A stretch of 21,590 nucleotides of DNA from an uncultured Kineosporia sp. (lineage in GTDB: Bacteria; Actinomycetota; Actinomycetes; Actinomycetales; Kineosporiaceae), in the NCBI GenBank assembly GCA_937859855.1, contig CALMAR010000045.1, positions 1-21,590 of the forward strand, read 5' to 3'. Positions 6,736 to 13,397 of the stretch are shown in pieces (the stretch's first letter is position 1; each line of letters opens with the position of its first letter). The notes under the pieces are model-generated. The model was given only the letters and a program-made list of their open reading frames with translations. It ran no database searches and was not told the origin of the DNA. The position numbers were made by a program, and so were the translations under genes.

Positions 6736-8169
6736 TCAGCCCGCTGAGGGCGATTGGCCCGGCCGCCCGGCCATCCGGATCGCGGTGATCAGGCCCAGGC
6801 CGCTGATCAGAATCAGGCTCAGGTCAAGGAGGACGAAAGCCGCTGTGTAGCTGAGCTTCCCGTGTACCGCAGCGGCGATCAGCACCCCGCCGTATCCCGT
6901 GGTCAACGCGGTCACCACCGAGTCCGACAGCTGGAGGGCAGCGGAGTCCCGGCCCCGGTCCGCCTCGGTGGTCTGAGCCAGCATCAGCACGCCGATGCTG
7001 GACATGCCCAGGCCCGCGCCGGTGCCGGCGATCAGCCAGGCCAGATACATCAGGCCGCCCGGAACCTGCGGCACCGACGCGACCGCGGCCACCAGCAAGG
7101 CCAGCGTGATACATCCGAACCCGGCGGCCACCAGCCCCGGACGGCGTCCGTTCATCGCATCCCGTCCCTGCCACCACGATCCGGACGACCAGGCGACCGC
7201 CCCGCCGACCAGCGGCAGCCCGGCCACGGCCGGGCTCCAGTGGTGCTGCACGGTCATCACCAGCGGAATGAACGCGTCGGCCCCGAACATGGCCCCGGCC
7301 ATGAGCCCGCGCATCGCCACGGTGGCTGGCACCCCGGGCCGGAGCCGGAACGTTCCCCGCGGAACCAGGACGGGCAGGCCCCAGGCCATCGCGATCACCG
7401 CCACCACTGCCGCGATCGCCCACGCAGGCGCCGGATTCTGGCTGGTCTGGAGCAGGGTCGCGATGCCGAAGGCCACCGCCACCACGGCGAACAGGCGCCG
7501 ATACCCACCGGCTGGGGCCGACGGGCGGCGCCGGGCCGGCATCAGCCGCAGCTGAGGAACCATCAGCAGCGCCCCGATCAGGGTGATCGGAGCCAGTGAC
7601 AGGAACACCCAGCGCCAGCCGAAGTGCTGGGTGATCAGTCCGGACAGCGGCGGCCCGGCCAGGCCCGGCAACACCCATGCGGACGACATCAGGGCAAAGA
7701 TCCTGGGCCGCAGTACATCTGGGTAGCCCTCACCGATGATCACATAGAGCACGGTGACCAAGGTGCCCGCGCCGAAACCCTGAACCGCACGCCCGGCGAT
7801 CAGCTGAGTCATCGTGACCGCTGTTCCCGCCAGCAACAGCCCGGCCAGAAAGGCCACCAGCCCGAGCACCAGCGAAGGTTTTGGGCCGCGCTGGCCGCTG
7901 AGAACCCCCGCACTGACGATCCCAGCAACGTTGGCGATGGTGAAACCTGAGAAGGCCCAGGCGTAATGGGCCAGGCCGTGCAGTTCGCGTCCGGCCGTCG
8001 GCATGGCCGTGGTCACGGCCATCGCCTCGAACGCGACCAGGGTGACCACGATCAGGAGGCCGACGCTGGTCGTCCGGTTCCGTCCGGAGAACACCCCCGG
8101 GGCCACCGGCTGCCTGACTGCGGTGCCATCCGCCACGTCGCCTGACCTCAGATCCGTCTCTGTGCTCAT
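6736..8169 (-). CDS. Major facilitator superfamily transporter, drug-exporter-like
   Basis: 477 residues from ATG 8169, with 12-14 hydrophobic segments. It is probably a proton-driven exporter of small molecules in the cytoplasmic membrane. Visible marks are the first helix LIVVTLVAFEAMAVTTAMP, an LIAGRAVQGFGAG helix, and the antiporter-type motif C segment WVLPGLAGPPLSGLI followed by HFGWRWVFL, a combination typical of multidrug MFS proteins. The loop 2-3 motif A (GVLSGQRGPKPS) is degenerate. A TTG 21 nt upstream is in frame, but the -10-like CAGAGT lies 6 nt before the ATG and supports 8169 as a leaderless start. It is downstream of the PLP enzyme by 44 bp on the same strand, so it may also be read through from the hemerythrin promoter. 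No TetR- or MarR-type regulator is adjacent. Confidence 0.85.
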   Translation of the reverse strand: MSTETDLRSGDVADGTAVRQPVAPGVFSGRNRTTSVGLLIVVTLVAFEAMAVTTAMPTAGRELHGLAHYAWAFSGFTIANVAGIVSAGVLSGQRGPKPSLVLGLVAFLAGLLLAGTAVTMTQLIAGRAVQGFGAGTLVTVLYVIIGEGYPDVLRPRIFALMSSAWVLPGLAGPPLSGLITQHFGWRWVFLSLAPITLIGALLMVPQLRLMPARRRPSAPAGGYRRLFAVVAVAFGIATLLQTSQNPAPAWAIAAVVAVIAMAWGLPVLVPRGTFRLRPGVPATVAMRGLMAGAMFGADAFIPLVMTVQHHWSPAVAGLPLVGGAVAWSSGSWWQGRDAMNGRRPGLVAAGFGCITLALLVAAVASVPQVPGGLMYLAWLIAGTGAGLGMSSIGVLMLAQTTEADRGRDSAALQLSDSVVTALTTGYGGVLIAAAVHGKLSYTAAFVLLDLSLILISGLGLITAIRMAGRPGQSPSAG

Positions 8170-8175
8170 CTGTTC

Positions 8176-8181
8176 ACTCTG
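8176..8181 (-). promoter_or_regulatory. -10-like CAGAGT before the MFS gene
   Basis: On the minus strand CAGAGT ends exactly 6 nt before ATG 8169, the same geometry as other leaderless starts here. A TTGATG lies about 19 nt upstream and could be a weak -35. It fits the NANNNT form but not the preferred first T. Confidence 0.35.
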
Positions 8182-8213
8182 CAACCTCAACCTGACTTCA
8201 CATCAAGACGAGC

Positions 8214-9413
8214 TCACACCGCTTCCCGCAGGCCTTCGACCAGCCGATCGACATCCGGCCTGCAGGTGTACGGGGCGATCCCGGCCCGCAGGGCGCCCCG
8301 CTGCGGGTCCAGCCCCATCCGGGCAGCGGCCTCATAGGCGTAGAACGTGCCCGAGGGCGCAAAAACGTTGCGTCCGGCCAGGAACTGAGACACCTCGGCC
8401 GGCCTGCGCCGATCGAAGTCCAGCAGCACCGTCGGCGTCCTTATCCGGGCCCGGGACAGCAGCCGCACCCCGGGCAGTTCCGCGACCCCCCGCTCGAGTG
8501 CCAGCCTTAGATCCTGCTCGTGCTGCTCCAAGGCGGCCAGCGACCGGCGTAGCCGTTGCCGCCGATCGGTCTGGTGCTCCAGCAGCAAGCCGGCCAGGAA
8601 ATCGACGGCAGCGGTGGTTCCGGCCATCAGTTCATAGGGCAGGGTGCCCAGCTCGAACCGCTCCGGCACCTCGCCGGTGGCCGGCACCAGCTTGTCCGGG
8701 CGCAGGGTTTCGAGCAGAGCGGGCGCCGCCGCCAGCACCCCGCAGTGCGGGCCGAGGAACTTGTACGGCGAGCAGACGTAGAAGTCCGCGCCCAGCGCGA
8801 CGACGTCCACGAACGCGTGCGGGGTCAGATGGACGCCGTCCACGTAGAACAGAGCCCCGGCCTGATGGACCAGCCGGGCGATGCCAGGCAGATCCGGCCG
8901 GGTTCCGAGCAGGTTGGACGCACCGGTCAGGGCGACCAGCCGGGTTCGCCGGGTCAGCGCCGCCTCAACCTCAGCCAGGTCCAGTTCAGTGCGGCCAGGA
9001 TCGAAATCGATCCAGTGCACAATGGCGCCGCGAGACTGCGCTGCAAGCACCCATGGCCGGACGTTGGCATCGTGGTCCAGACGGCTGACCACGATGTCGT
9101 CACCGGCCTGCCAGTCGCGGCTCAGGGTGCGGGAGAAGTCAAAGGTGAGCTGAGTCATGCTGCGGCCGAACACGATTCCCCGCGGATCCGCTCCGAGCAG
9201 GTCAGCCATCGCCTGCCGAGCGGCGCCGACAGCAGCGGATGCGTTGCGCTCCCCCGGGCTGAGCTGGCCCCGGTTGGACAACGGGCCCAGTAGAGTGTCT
9301 CGAACCGCGTCCGCGACCGGCCCGGGAGTCTGCGTCCCGCCCGGCCCGTCGAAGTATGCGCCGGCGGCCAGGGCGGGGAAGTGCCGGCGGACGCCCTCGA
9401 CGTCGATGCTCAC
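8214..9413 (-). CDS. PLP-dependent aminotransferase class V, cysteine-desulfurase-like (VC1184 subfamily)
   Basis: 399 residues from GTG 9413, 8 nt after the hemerythrin stop, so probably translationally coupled. Fold-type I PLP enzyme of the class V/SufS-like group. It contains YFDGPGGTQTPGPV (20-33), an N-terminal segment characteristic of the VC1184 subfamily (TIGR01976). RLDHDANVRPW (111-121) carries His114, the residue that stacks on PLP. YVDGVHLTPH (190-199) supplies Asp192 for the pyridine nitrogen. SPYKFLGPHCG (215-225) places the Schiff-base lysine at Lys218. The C-terminal loop where SufS and IscS carry the catalytic persulfide cysteine reads SGTFYAYEAAARMG and has no cysteine, so genuine desulfurase activity is doubtful. 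An isopenicillin-N-epimerase-like or other lyase/aminotransferase reaction is as likely. Substrate unknown. Confidence 0.85.
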   Translation of the reverse strand: MSIDVEGVRRHFPALAAGAYFDGPGGTQTPGPVADAVRDTLLGPLSNRGQLSPGERNASAAVGAARQAMADLLGADPRGIVFGRSMTQLTFDFSRTLSRDWQAGDDIVVSRLDHDANVRPWVLAAQSRGAIVHWIDFDPGRTELDLAEVEAALTRRTRLVALTGASNLLGTRPDLPGIARLVHQAGALFYVDGVHLTPHAFVDVVALGADFYVCSPYKFLGPHCGVLAAAPALLETLRPDKLVPATGEVPERFELGTLPYELMAGTTAAVDFLAGLLLEHQTDRRQRLRRSLAALEQHEQDLRLALERGVAELPGVRLLSRARIRTPTVLLDFDRRRPAEVSQFLAGRNVFAPSGTFYAYEAAARMGLDPQRGALRAGIAPYTCRPDVDRLVEGLREAV

Positions 9414-9421
9414 GCTGACCT

Positions 9422-9946
9422 TCAGGAGTTCTGCTTGATGTACTCCTTCGGATCCTTGTCCACGATCGGCACGCCGTCCGCGTGCTCGGCCTCGTAGGCC
9501 AGGAACTGGACCGCGATCCGGTGCCGGGTCTCGAAGTCGGCGTGGCGGCGGAACTCGGCCAGCCCCTCGTGCTCCTCCTCCCCCATGTGCTCATCGTTGG
9601 CTTCGCGGGCCTTGTTCACCCCGGCCCACCAGCCCTCCGAGCCGGCCTCGTGCTTGGCCGCCTCGGTGATGCCGTCCCGGATGTCGTTGTGGTCGCCGAT
9701 GGCATCCTCGGTCTCTTCGGCCTCGGCGTCGTCATGCAGGCGCTTACCCAACTTGAGCAGTTCGGGGTAGAAGTACAACTCCTCGCCCTGGGCATGCACT
9801 TCGAGCAGCACGGCCAGCCGATTCCACAGCGCACCCAGGGCCTGGGTGTCCTTGGGATCGATCTCGTCCAGCTGGGCGAACCGGCGCCGCTGCTCCTGGT
9901 GGTCGCTGAGAATCGCTTCGGTGATGTCCACAGCTGATGATGGCAT
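9422..9946 (-). CDS. Hemerythrin HHE-domain protein
   Basis: 174 residues from ATG 9946; an upstream in-frame TTG at 9973 would overlap the divergent promoter region and is less likely. It is a four-helix-bundle hemerythrin-like domain with the expected iron ligands: SDHQEQRRRF (His16), VHAQGEELYFYPEL (His51 and Glu55), GDHNDIRDGI (His86) and DEHMGEEEHEG (His120 and Glu124). Such proteins bind a non-haem di-iron centre and sense or handle O2, NO or iron. The C-terminus is a Lys- and Asp-rich tail. It heads a minus-strand group with the PLP enzyme, and is divergent from the 9991 gene with 44 bp between start codons. I see no leaderless -10 at the usual spacing and no strong ribosome site, so the start is less certain than the family. 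Confidence 0.9.
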   Translation of the reverse strand: MPSSAVDITEAILSDHQEQRRRFAQLDEIDPKDTQALGALWNRLAVLLEVHAQGEELYFYPELLKLGKRLHDDAEAEETEDAIGDHNDIRDGITEAAKHEAGSEGWWAGVNKAREANDEHMGEEEHEGLAEFRRHADFETRHRIAVQFLAYEAEHADGVPIVDKDPKEYIKQNS

Positions 9947-9954
9947 CGGTTGGC

Positions 9955-9966
9955 CGGGCGCGCCCG
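9955..9966. promoter_or_regulatory. 12-bp perfect palindrome between hemerythrin and the 9991 gene
   Basis: CGGGCGCGCCCG is a perfect palindrome in the 44-bp divergent region. It lies 8 bp from the hemerythrin start and 12 bp upstream of the -10 of the 9991 gene. It could be a shared operator; in GC-rich DNA such palindromes also arise by chance. Confidence 0.25.
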
Positions 9967-9978
9967 TGATCAAGGACG

Positions 9979-9984
9979 GACAAT
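9979..9984 (+). promoter_or_regulatory. -10-like GACAAT, leaderless start for the 9991 gene
   Basis: GACAAT ends exactly 6 nt before ATG 9991. It keeps the conserved A at position 2 and T at position 6. No ribosome site is present. Confidence 0.4.
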
Positions 9985-9990
9985 GCCGGG

Positions 9991-10350
9991 ATGGCGCGGT
10001 ATTCAGTCAACGAACAAGCGGTGGCCTTCATCTCGCAGCTGATCAAGAACAAGCAGTATGTGCTGGACAGTGACTGGGGTGACAGCCAGCCCAAAGCCGA
10101 CGCGCAGAACGAGTTTCTCGACCAGCACTCCTGGCCGGAGTACGCCCGGTGGCATCTTGGCCTGACCGAGGGATCCAACGATGAGACCAAGGCGCGGTAC
10201 GCCTTCGTGGTGGGCGACTTCCGGCGGGTACACCGCAGCGGACTGATCGCCTGCGTGTATCGGGCGTCGGAGTGGCGGCACAAAGCGGTCGAACTGGCCG
10301 CGCACGACCTGCTTCAGGAGCTGGACCAGAAGGCCGGCATCACCTCCTGA
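9991..10350 (+). CDS. Conserved hypothetical protein (119 residues)
   Basis: 119 residues from ATG 9991. I recall closely similar short proteins across Actinomycetota with no assigned function. The block SWPEYARWHLGLTEG is followed by ETKARYAFVVGDFRR and HRSGLIACVYRASEWRHK, so conserved Trp, Tyr, His and Arg residues dominate the centre. There is no membrane helix, signal peptide or Cys motif, so it is probably a small cytoplasmic alpha/beta protein. It is transcribed from its own leaderless promoter, divergent from hemerythrin. Its last 37 bases overlap the 3' end of the convergent GNAT-like gene. Any stress or oxygen connection is suggested only by the divergent neighbour. Confidence 0.8.
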   Translation: MARYSVNEQAVAFISQLIKNKQYVLDSDWGDSQPKADAQNEFLDQHSWPEYARWHLGLTEGSNDETKARYAFVVGDFRRVHRSGLIACVYRASEWRHKAVELAAHDLLQELDQKAGITS

Positions 10351-10799
10351 CCCGCTCGCCGGCGCAGCTCTTCCAAGGCCGGCTCGGCGCCCGGAGCCGC
10401 TACGGCGAGTTCCAGCCAGCCGCTGGCGGTGTCCTGCTGCCGGGCCAGCACCTCCAGCCGGGTCACCGGGAACGCCCCCAGGTGCAGTCGCACGGTGCTG
10501 GCCAAGGCCGCCGCCTGCGCCGTCTCGTTCCCGTCGGCGTCCCGCCCGGGCGGCAACCAGACGATCGCCGCCCGCACCTCGCCGTCGTCGCCGGAGGCGA
10601 CCCAGAACTCACCCGCTTCCAGACCGAGGTGAGCCAGCACCAGCCGCACCGCCGGCGCCGGCATCCGCTCAGCCCGGGGAGACGGCGGTTCGATCAGCCG
10701 GGCCACCACCGGAACGTCCAGGAGTGTCGCCCGCCGGACCTTCCACTTGGCGGTGACCCATCCTGGTGAGCGCCTCATGTCCTGACAACTCTCTACCAT
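10314..10799 (-). CDS. GNAT-like N-acetyltransferase domain protein (divergent)
   Basis: 161 residues from ATG 10799 (or 154 from ATG 10778). The opening KWKVRRATLLDVPVVARLIEP is the typical first strand-helix of GCN5-related acetyltransferases, and a mid-strand DDGEVRAAIVWLPP fits the fold. The acetyl-CoA loop (Q/R-x-x-G-x-G/A) is not recognisable, so catalytic activity is uncertain; it may be a degenerate or regulatory GNAT fold. The 3' end overlaps the convergent 9991 gene by 37 bp. The start is ambiguous: a -10-like AAACCT sits 6 nt before ATG 10799, while 10778 would place all three TTGTCAG copies upstream of the gene. It follows RNase HI on the same strand after 68 bp and may be co-transcribed. 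Confidence 0.55.
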   Translation of the reverse strand: MVESCQDMRRSPGWVTAKWKVRRATLLDVPVVARLIEPPSPRAERMPAPAVRLVLAHLGLEAGEFWVASGDDGEVRAAIVWLPPGRDADGNETAQAAALASTVRLHLGAFPVTRLEVLARQQDTASGWLELAVAAPGAEPALEELRRRAGQEVMPAFWSSS

Positions 10800-10839
10800 C
10801 CAGCCAGGTTTCAGCAGATGGCTGACAATTGCCTGACAA
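10782..10839. repeat. Three CTGACAA (TTGTCAG) heptamers upstream of the GNAT-like gene
   Basis: Identical heptamers at 10782-10788, 10822-10828 and 10833-10839, with start-to-start spacings of 40 and 11 bp, near whole helical turns. On the minus strand each reads TTGTCAG, which also resembles a -35 box. It could be a regulator site cluster or -35-like sequence. Confidence 0.35.
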
Positions 10840-10867
10840 TCGGCCGAAGTGTCGAAACGTGTTGCTG

Positions 10868-11557
10868 CTACAAGGATTCGGCCGCGATCGCCCGGCCTGC
10901 TTCGACCGCCAGCCGATCCACCAGATCATTCATGGGATCACCGGAATGTCCCTTCACCCAGCGGAACGAGATGTCGCCGCGCTCGGTGACTTCGGTGATC
11001 AGCGGTTCCCAGAGATCCCGGTTGGCCACGGGTTTCCTGGAACTGTTCACCCAGCCACGAGCCAGCCAGCCCTTCCACCAGGCGTCCCGGAAGCAGTTGA
11101 CCACGTAGGTTGAATCGCTGACCACGACCACCGGACCGCCCAGCGCTGTGACCGCCTCCAGCGCGGCCCGGATCTCCATCCGCTGATTGGTGGTGGCCAG
11201 CTCGCCGCCGCTGCCCCGGCGCCCGTCCTGGGTGGCCCAGGCCCAGCCCCCCGGACCTGGGTTGCCGGAGCAGGCGCCGTCCGTCCACACCTCTAGCGCT
11301 CCGGGAGCTGAGGTCATGGCCGGTTTCGCCGCCCTTCCGGTCGCGGCGGCCGTGCTGGCTGGGCCGTTCGCGCTGGCTGGGCCGTTCGCGCTGGCTGGGC
11401 CATTCGCGCTGGCTGGGCCGTTCGCGCTGGCTGGGCCATTCGCGCCCGCACAGCTCTGATGCGCCCAGCCCGAACCGGCCTTGGCGATCAGCTCGCCCGG
11501 CTGGATCCGCTGGGAACAGACGGCACAGGATGCGGGGTACTTCGCCACCAGAGCCAC
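10868..11557 (-). CDS. rnhA: RNase HI with N-terminal zinc-binding segment and ANGPAS-repeat linker
   Basis: 229 residues from GTG 11557. Residues 11-36 carry C-x2-C (11, 14) and H-x2-C (33, 36), a small treble-clef-like zinc-binding unit of the type PASCAVCSQRIQPGE. Residues 39-68 are five exact ANGPAS repeats plus a short Ala-rich stretch, forming a flexible linker. From about 87 on is a complete RNase HI domain, which cuts RNA in RNA/DNA hybrids: Asp93 in WTDGACSGNPGPGGW, Glu128 in TTNQRMEIRAA, Asp148 in VVSDSTYVV, His204 and Asp214 in WVKGHSGDPMNDLVDRLA. The zinc segment probably aids nucleic-acid binding (inference). A -10 box TAGGCT lies 6 nt before the GTG, so the start is leaderless and decided by it. 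The gene is divergent from the SDR gene at 11633. Confidence 0.92.
   Translation of the reverse strand: MALVAKYPASCAVCSQRIQPGELIAKAGSGWAHQSCAGANGPASANGPASANGPASANGPASANGPASTAAATGRAAKPAMTSAPGALEVWTDGACSGNPGPGGWAWATQDGRRGSGGELATTNQRMEIRAALEAVTALGGPVVVVSDSTYVVNCFRDAWWKGWLARGWVNSSRKPVANRDLWEPLITEVTERGDISFRWVKGHSGDPMNDLVDRLAVEAGRAIAAESL
11354..11443 (-). repeat. Five tandem 18-bp repeats encoding ANGPAS
   Basis: Five contiguous copies of an 18-bp unit (11354-11371, 11372-11389, 11390-11407, 11408-11425, 11426-11443) inside rnhA. Units 3 and 5 differ from the others only by one synonymous change (AAT instead of AAC for Asn). The length is a multiple of 3, so copy-number changes keep the frame and only alter linker length. 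Confidence 0.95.
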
Positions 11558-11563
11558 GCCGGC

Positions 11564-11569
11564 AGCCTA
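11564..11569 (-). promoter_or_regulatory. -10 box TAGGCT, leaderless start of rnhA
   Basis: On the minus strand TAGGCT (TANNNT) ends exactly 6 nt before GTG 11557. No ribosome site is present, so transcription and translation probably start together. Confidence 0.55.
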
Positions 11570-11593
11570 CGCAGCGGCCGGTGCGCGCCGGGG

Positions 11594-11619
11594 CTGGCTG
11601 GCGGTACGTGGCCAGCCAG
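11594..11619. promoter_or_regulatory. 9-bp perfect inverted repeat (operator candidate) in the rnhA/SDR divergent region
   Basis: CTGGCTGGC (11594-11602) and GCCAGCCAG (11611-11619) are perfect inverted copies separated by 8 bp, with centres 17 bp apart. The right arm ends 1 bp before the -10 of the SDR gene, so a bound protein would block that promoter and could also affect rnhA. Confidence 0.5.
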
Positions 11620-11620
11620 T

Positions 11621-11626
11621 GAGAAT
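11621..11626 (+). promoter_or_regulatory. -10-like GAGAAT, leaderless start of the SDR gene
   Basis: GAGAAT ends exactly 6 nt before ATG 11633. Together with TAGGCT on the other strand it makes a back-to-back promoter pair 51 bp apart. Confidence 0.45.
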
Positions 11627-11632
11627 GGACCC

Positions 11633-12550
11633 ATGGCCAGCACTGTGCTCGTAACCGGCGCGTCGGGTTTCATCGGATCCCATCTGGCGTCGAGGCTCAG
11701 CGACGACGGCCACCAGGTCCGGGCCATGACCAGGCATCCGGACACCTACGACGGGCCGGGTGAGCCGGTGTTCGGCGACGTCGCCGATCCGGACAGCCTG
11801 CACGCCGCCCTGGACGGCGCCGACGCCGCCTATTACCTGGTGCACTCGCTGGAATCGAAGAACTTCGAGGAGAAGGACGCCCAGGCGGCCCGCAACTTCG
11901 GCCAGGCCGCCGCCGATCAGGGTGTCAAGCAGATCATCTACCTGGGCGGCCTGGGCCGCGACGACGGAGAGCTGTCACCGCATCTGCGCTCCCGGCGCCT
12001 GGTGGAGAAGTTGCTGCCGGAGGCGGGTGTGCCGGTCACCTCGCTGCGGGCCGCGGTGGTGATCGGGCACGGCGGGATCTCCTGGGAGATCACCCGGCAG
12101 CTGGTCGATCATCTCCCAGCCATGATCACGCCCAAGTGGGTCCGCACCCGCACTCAGCCGATCGCGCTGCCTGACGTCCTGCGCTATCTGGCCGGTGTGC
12201 TGGACAACCCGCAGGCCATCGGCCGGACGCTGGAGATCGGCGGGCCGGAGGTGCTGCGCTACCTCGACATGATGGAACGGGCGGCGGCGATCATGGGCAA
12301 GTCGCTGCCCAGTGTGAGTGTGCCGTTGCTCACCCCGCACCTGTCGTCGCTGTGGCTGGCGCTGGTCACCGACGTGAACAAGGAGACCGCGCGCAACCTG
12401 ATCGACTCGATGATCAACGAGGTGGTGGTGACCGACCACTCGATCGAGCAGATCGTGCCGGGCGAGCTGATCGGCTACGACGAGTCGGTGCGGCTGGCCC
12501 TGCAGGAGCGCGAAAAGACCCTGCACGAGCCGGAGTCCAAGCGCCGATGA
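11633..12550 (+). CDS. NAD(P)-binding SDR / NmrA-like epimerase-type protein
   Basis: 305 residues from ATG 11633; the frame is open further upstream but the leaderless promoter and the nucleotide-binding motif fix this start. Atypical/extended SDR Rossmann fold: VLVTGASGFIGSHLASRL (Gly-x-x-Gly-x-x-Gly near residues 9-15), a conserved GDVADPDSL acidic segment, and AAYYLVHSLESKNF, which is shared with the NmrA-like half of DUF2867 proteins. YLGGLGRDD is the usual strand after that. The protein lacks the extra C-terminal DUF2867 domain, having instead a ~120-residue tail ending in a charged helix. No classical YxxxK pair is evident, so it may be a redox sensor or quinone reductase-like protein rather than a dehydrogenase. 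Its stop overlaps the CPBP gene by 4 bp. Confidence 0.8.
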   Translation: MASTVLVTGASGFIGSHLASRLSDDGHQVRAMTRHPDTYDGPGEPVFGDVADPDSLHAALDGADAAYYLVHSLESKNFEEKDAQAARNFGQAAADQGVKQIIYLGGLGRDDGELSPHLRSRRLVEKLLPEAGVPVTSLRAAVVIGHGGISWEITRQLVDHLPAMITPKWVRTRTQPIALPDVLRYLAGVLDNPQAIGRTLEIGGPEVLRYLDMMERAAAIMGKSLPSVSVPLLTPHLSSLWLALVTDVNKETARNLIDSMINEVVVTDHSIEQIVPGELIGYDESVRLALQEREKTLHEPESKRR

Positions 12551-13260
12551 GTGCCACCTGGCAGCTCAAGCTCAAGCGCGCGCTCGAAGAGTCACTGGTC
12601 GAGAAGGTCCCGCGCGACCATCTGCAGCCGGACTCGGAGTTCCGCCGCCGCCGGATCGTGGTCGCGGTGACGCTGGTGATCGGCGCCACCTTGCTGGGCA
12701 TCTCCCTGCAGGTCAGGCCGGGAGTTGGCGCGTTCTACCCACTCACCTTCGGGCTGGCCGTGGTCTGGATGGTGGGTGGCTTCCTCTCCGGACCGCTGCA
12801 TCTGGGCTATCTGCCGTTCCGGGGAACGCTGCGGCGTCCTCTGGTCAGCGGGGTGGCTATCGGAGTGGGCGCTGGCCTGCTCTTCGTTGGCGGAGCGCTG
12901 TTCGTCCGGGAGATCCCGTTCCTCGAGGACTTCGTCCAGAACGTACTGGACCATGCCCGTTACGGCTCGTTGCCGATCATCACCGTGGTGACTCTGATCA
13001 ACGGGGTGGCCGAGGAGATCTTCTTCCGCGGCGGCCTGTTCGCCGCGATCGGCCGGGGGCATCCGGTGGTGATCTCGACCGCAATCTACGCGCTGGCCAC
13101 CGTGGCCACGCTGAATCTGATGCTGGTGTTCGCCGCACTCACCCTCGGCCTGGTGCTGGCGCTGGAACGGCGATCATCCGGGGGAATCCTGGCGCCGATC
13201 ATCACCCATGTGACCTGGTCGACGATCATGTTGTTCGTACTGCCGCCGCTGTTCAACTGA
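12547..13260 (+). CDS. CPBP (ABI/Rce1-like) intramembrane protease family, one motif altered
   Basis: 237 residues; ATG 12547 overlaps the SDR stop (ATGA), so the two are translationally coupled. A basic cytosolic N-terminus (1-36) is followed by about six membrane helices (37-56, 63-82, 99-120, 142-160, 173-206, 213-235). CPBP motif 1 is intact: GVAEEIFFRGG with Glu156, Glu157 and Arg161. Motif 3 is intact as ITHVTWS with His221. Motif 2, normally FxxxH, aligns with YALAT (181-185), so the expected His is Thr185. CPBP proteins cleave within the membrane or act in bacteriocin self-immunity and protein processing. Loss of one active-site His suggests altered or no proteolysis here, though the alignment is by eye. 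Partnership with the SDR is inferred from coupling only. Confidence 0.8.
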   Translation: MSATWQLKLKRALEESLVEKVPRDHLQPDSEFRRRRIVVAVTLVIGATLLGISLQVRPGVGAFYPLTFGLAVVWMVGGFLSGPLHLGYLPFRGTLRRPLVSGVAIGVGAGLLFVGGALFVREIPFLEDFVQNVLDHARYGSLPIITVVTLINGVAEEIFFRGGLFAAIGRGHPVVISTAIYALATVATLNLMLVFAALTLGLVLALERRSSGGILAPIITHVTWSTIMLFVLPPLFN

Positions 13261-13312
13261 AGCGGCATCATCACCGGGTGTGTCCTCACCGCCTCTCGTG
13301 ATCACCAGCTCG

Positions 13313-13352
13313 GCCCGCGAAAGTGGGCGCATCAGCCCTCATCTGCGGCTGA
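13313..13352. terminator. Two small hairpins in the convergent gap (candidate terminators)
   Basis: The 137-bp gap between the CPBP gene and the convergent S9 peptidase holds GCCCGC-GAAA-GTGGGC (13313-13328, 6-bp stem with one G-U pair and a GNRA loop). A second hairpin, TCAGCC/GGCTGA (13332-13337 and 13347-13352), has a 9-nt loop. No U-tract is present on either strand. Confidence 0.35.
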
Positions 13353-13397
13353 GACGCCGATCATGGTCCTGATGCTGGTCGCCGGAAGATCGCGGGT

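Noticed and set aside
5308..6747. Plus-strand frame of 479 codons overlapping the glycosyltransferase
   Set aside because: Arg/Pro/Gly-rich alternative frame with no hydrophobic helices; the overlapping frame carries the GT-C motifs.
8170..8190. TTG start seven codons upstream for the MFS gene
   Set aside because: It would overlap the -10-like CAGAGT that points to ATG 8169.
11354..11443. CRISPR-like array
   Set aside because: The 18-bp units are contiguous with no spacers and encode a clean in-frame linker of RNase HI.
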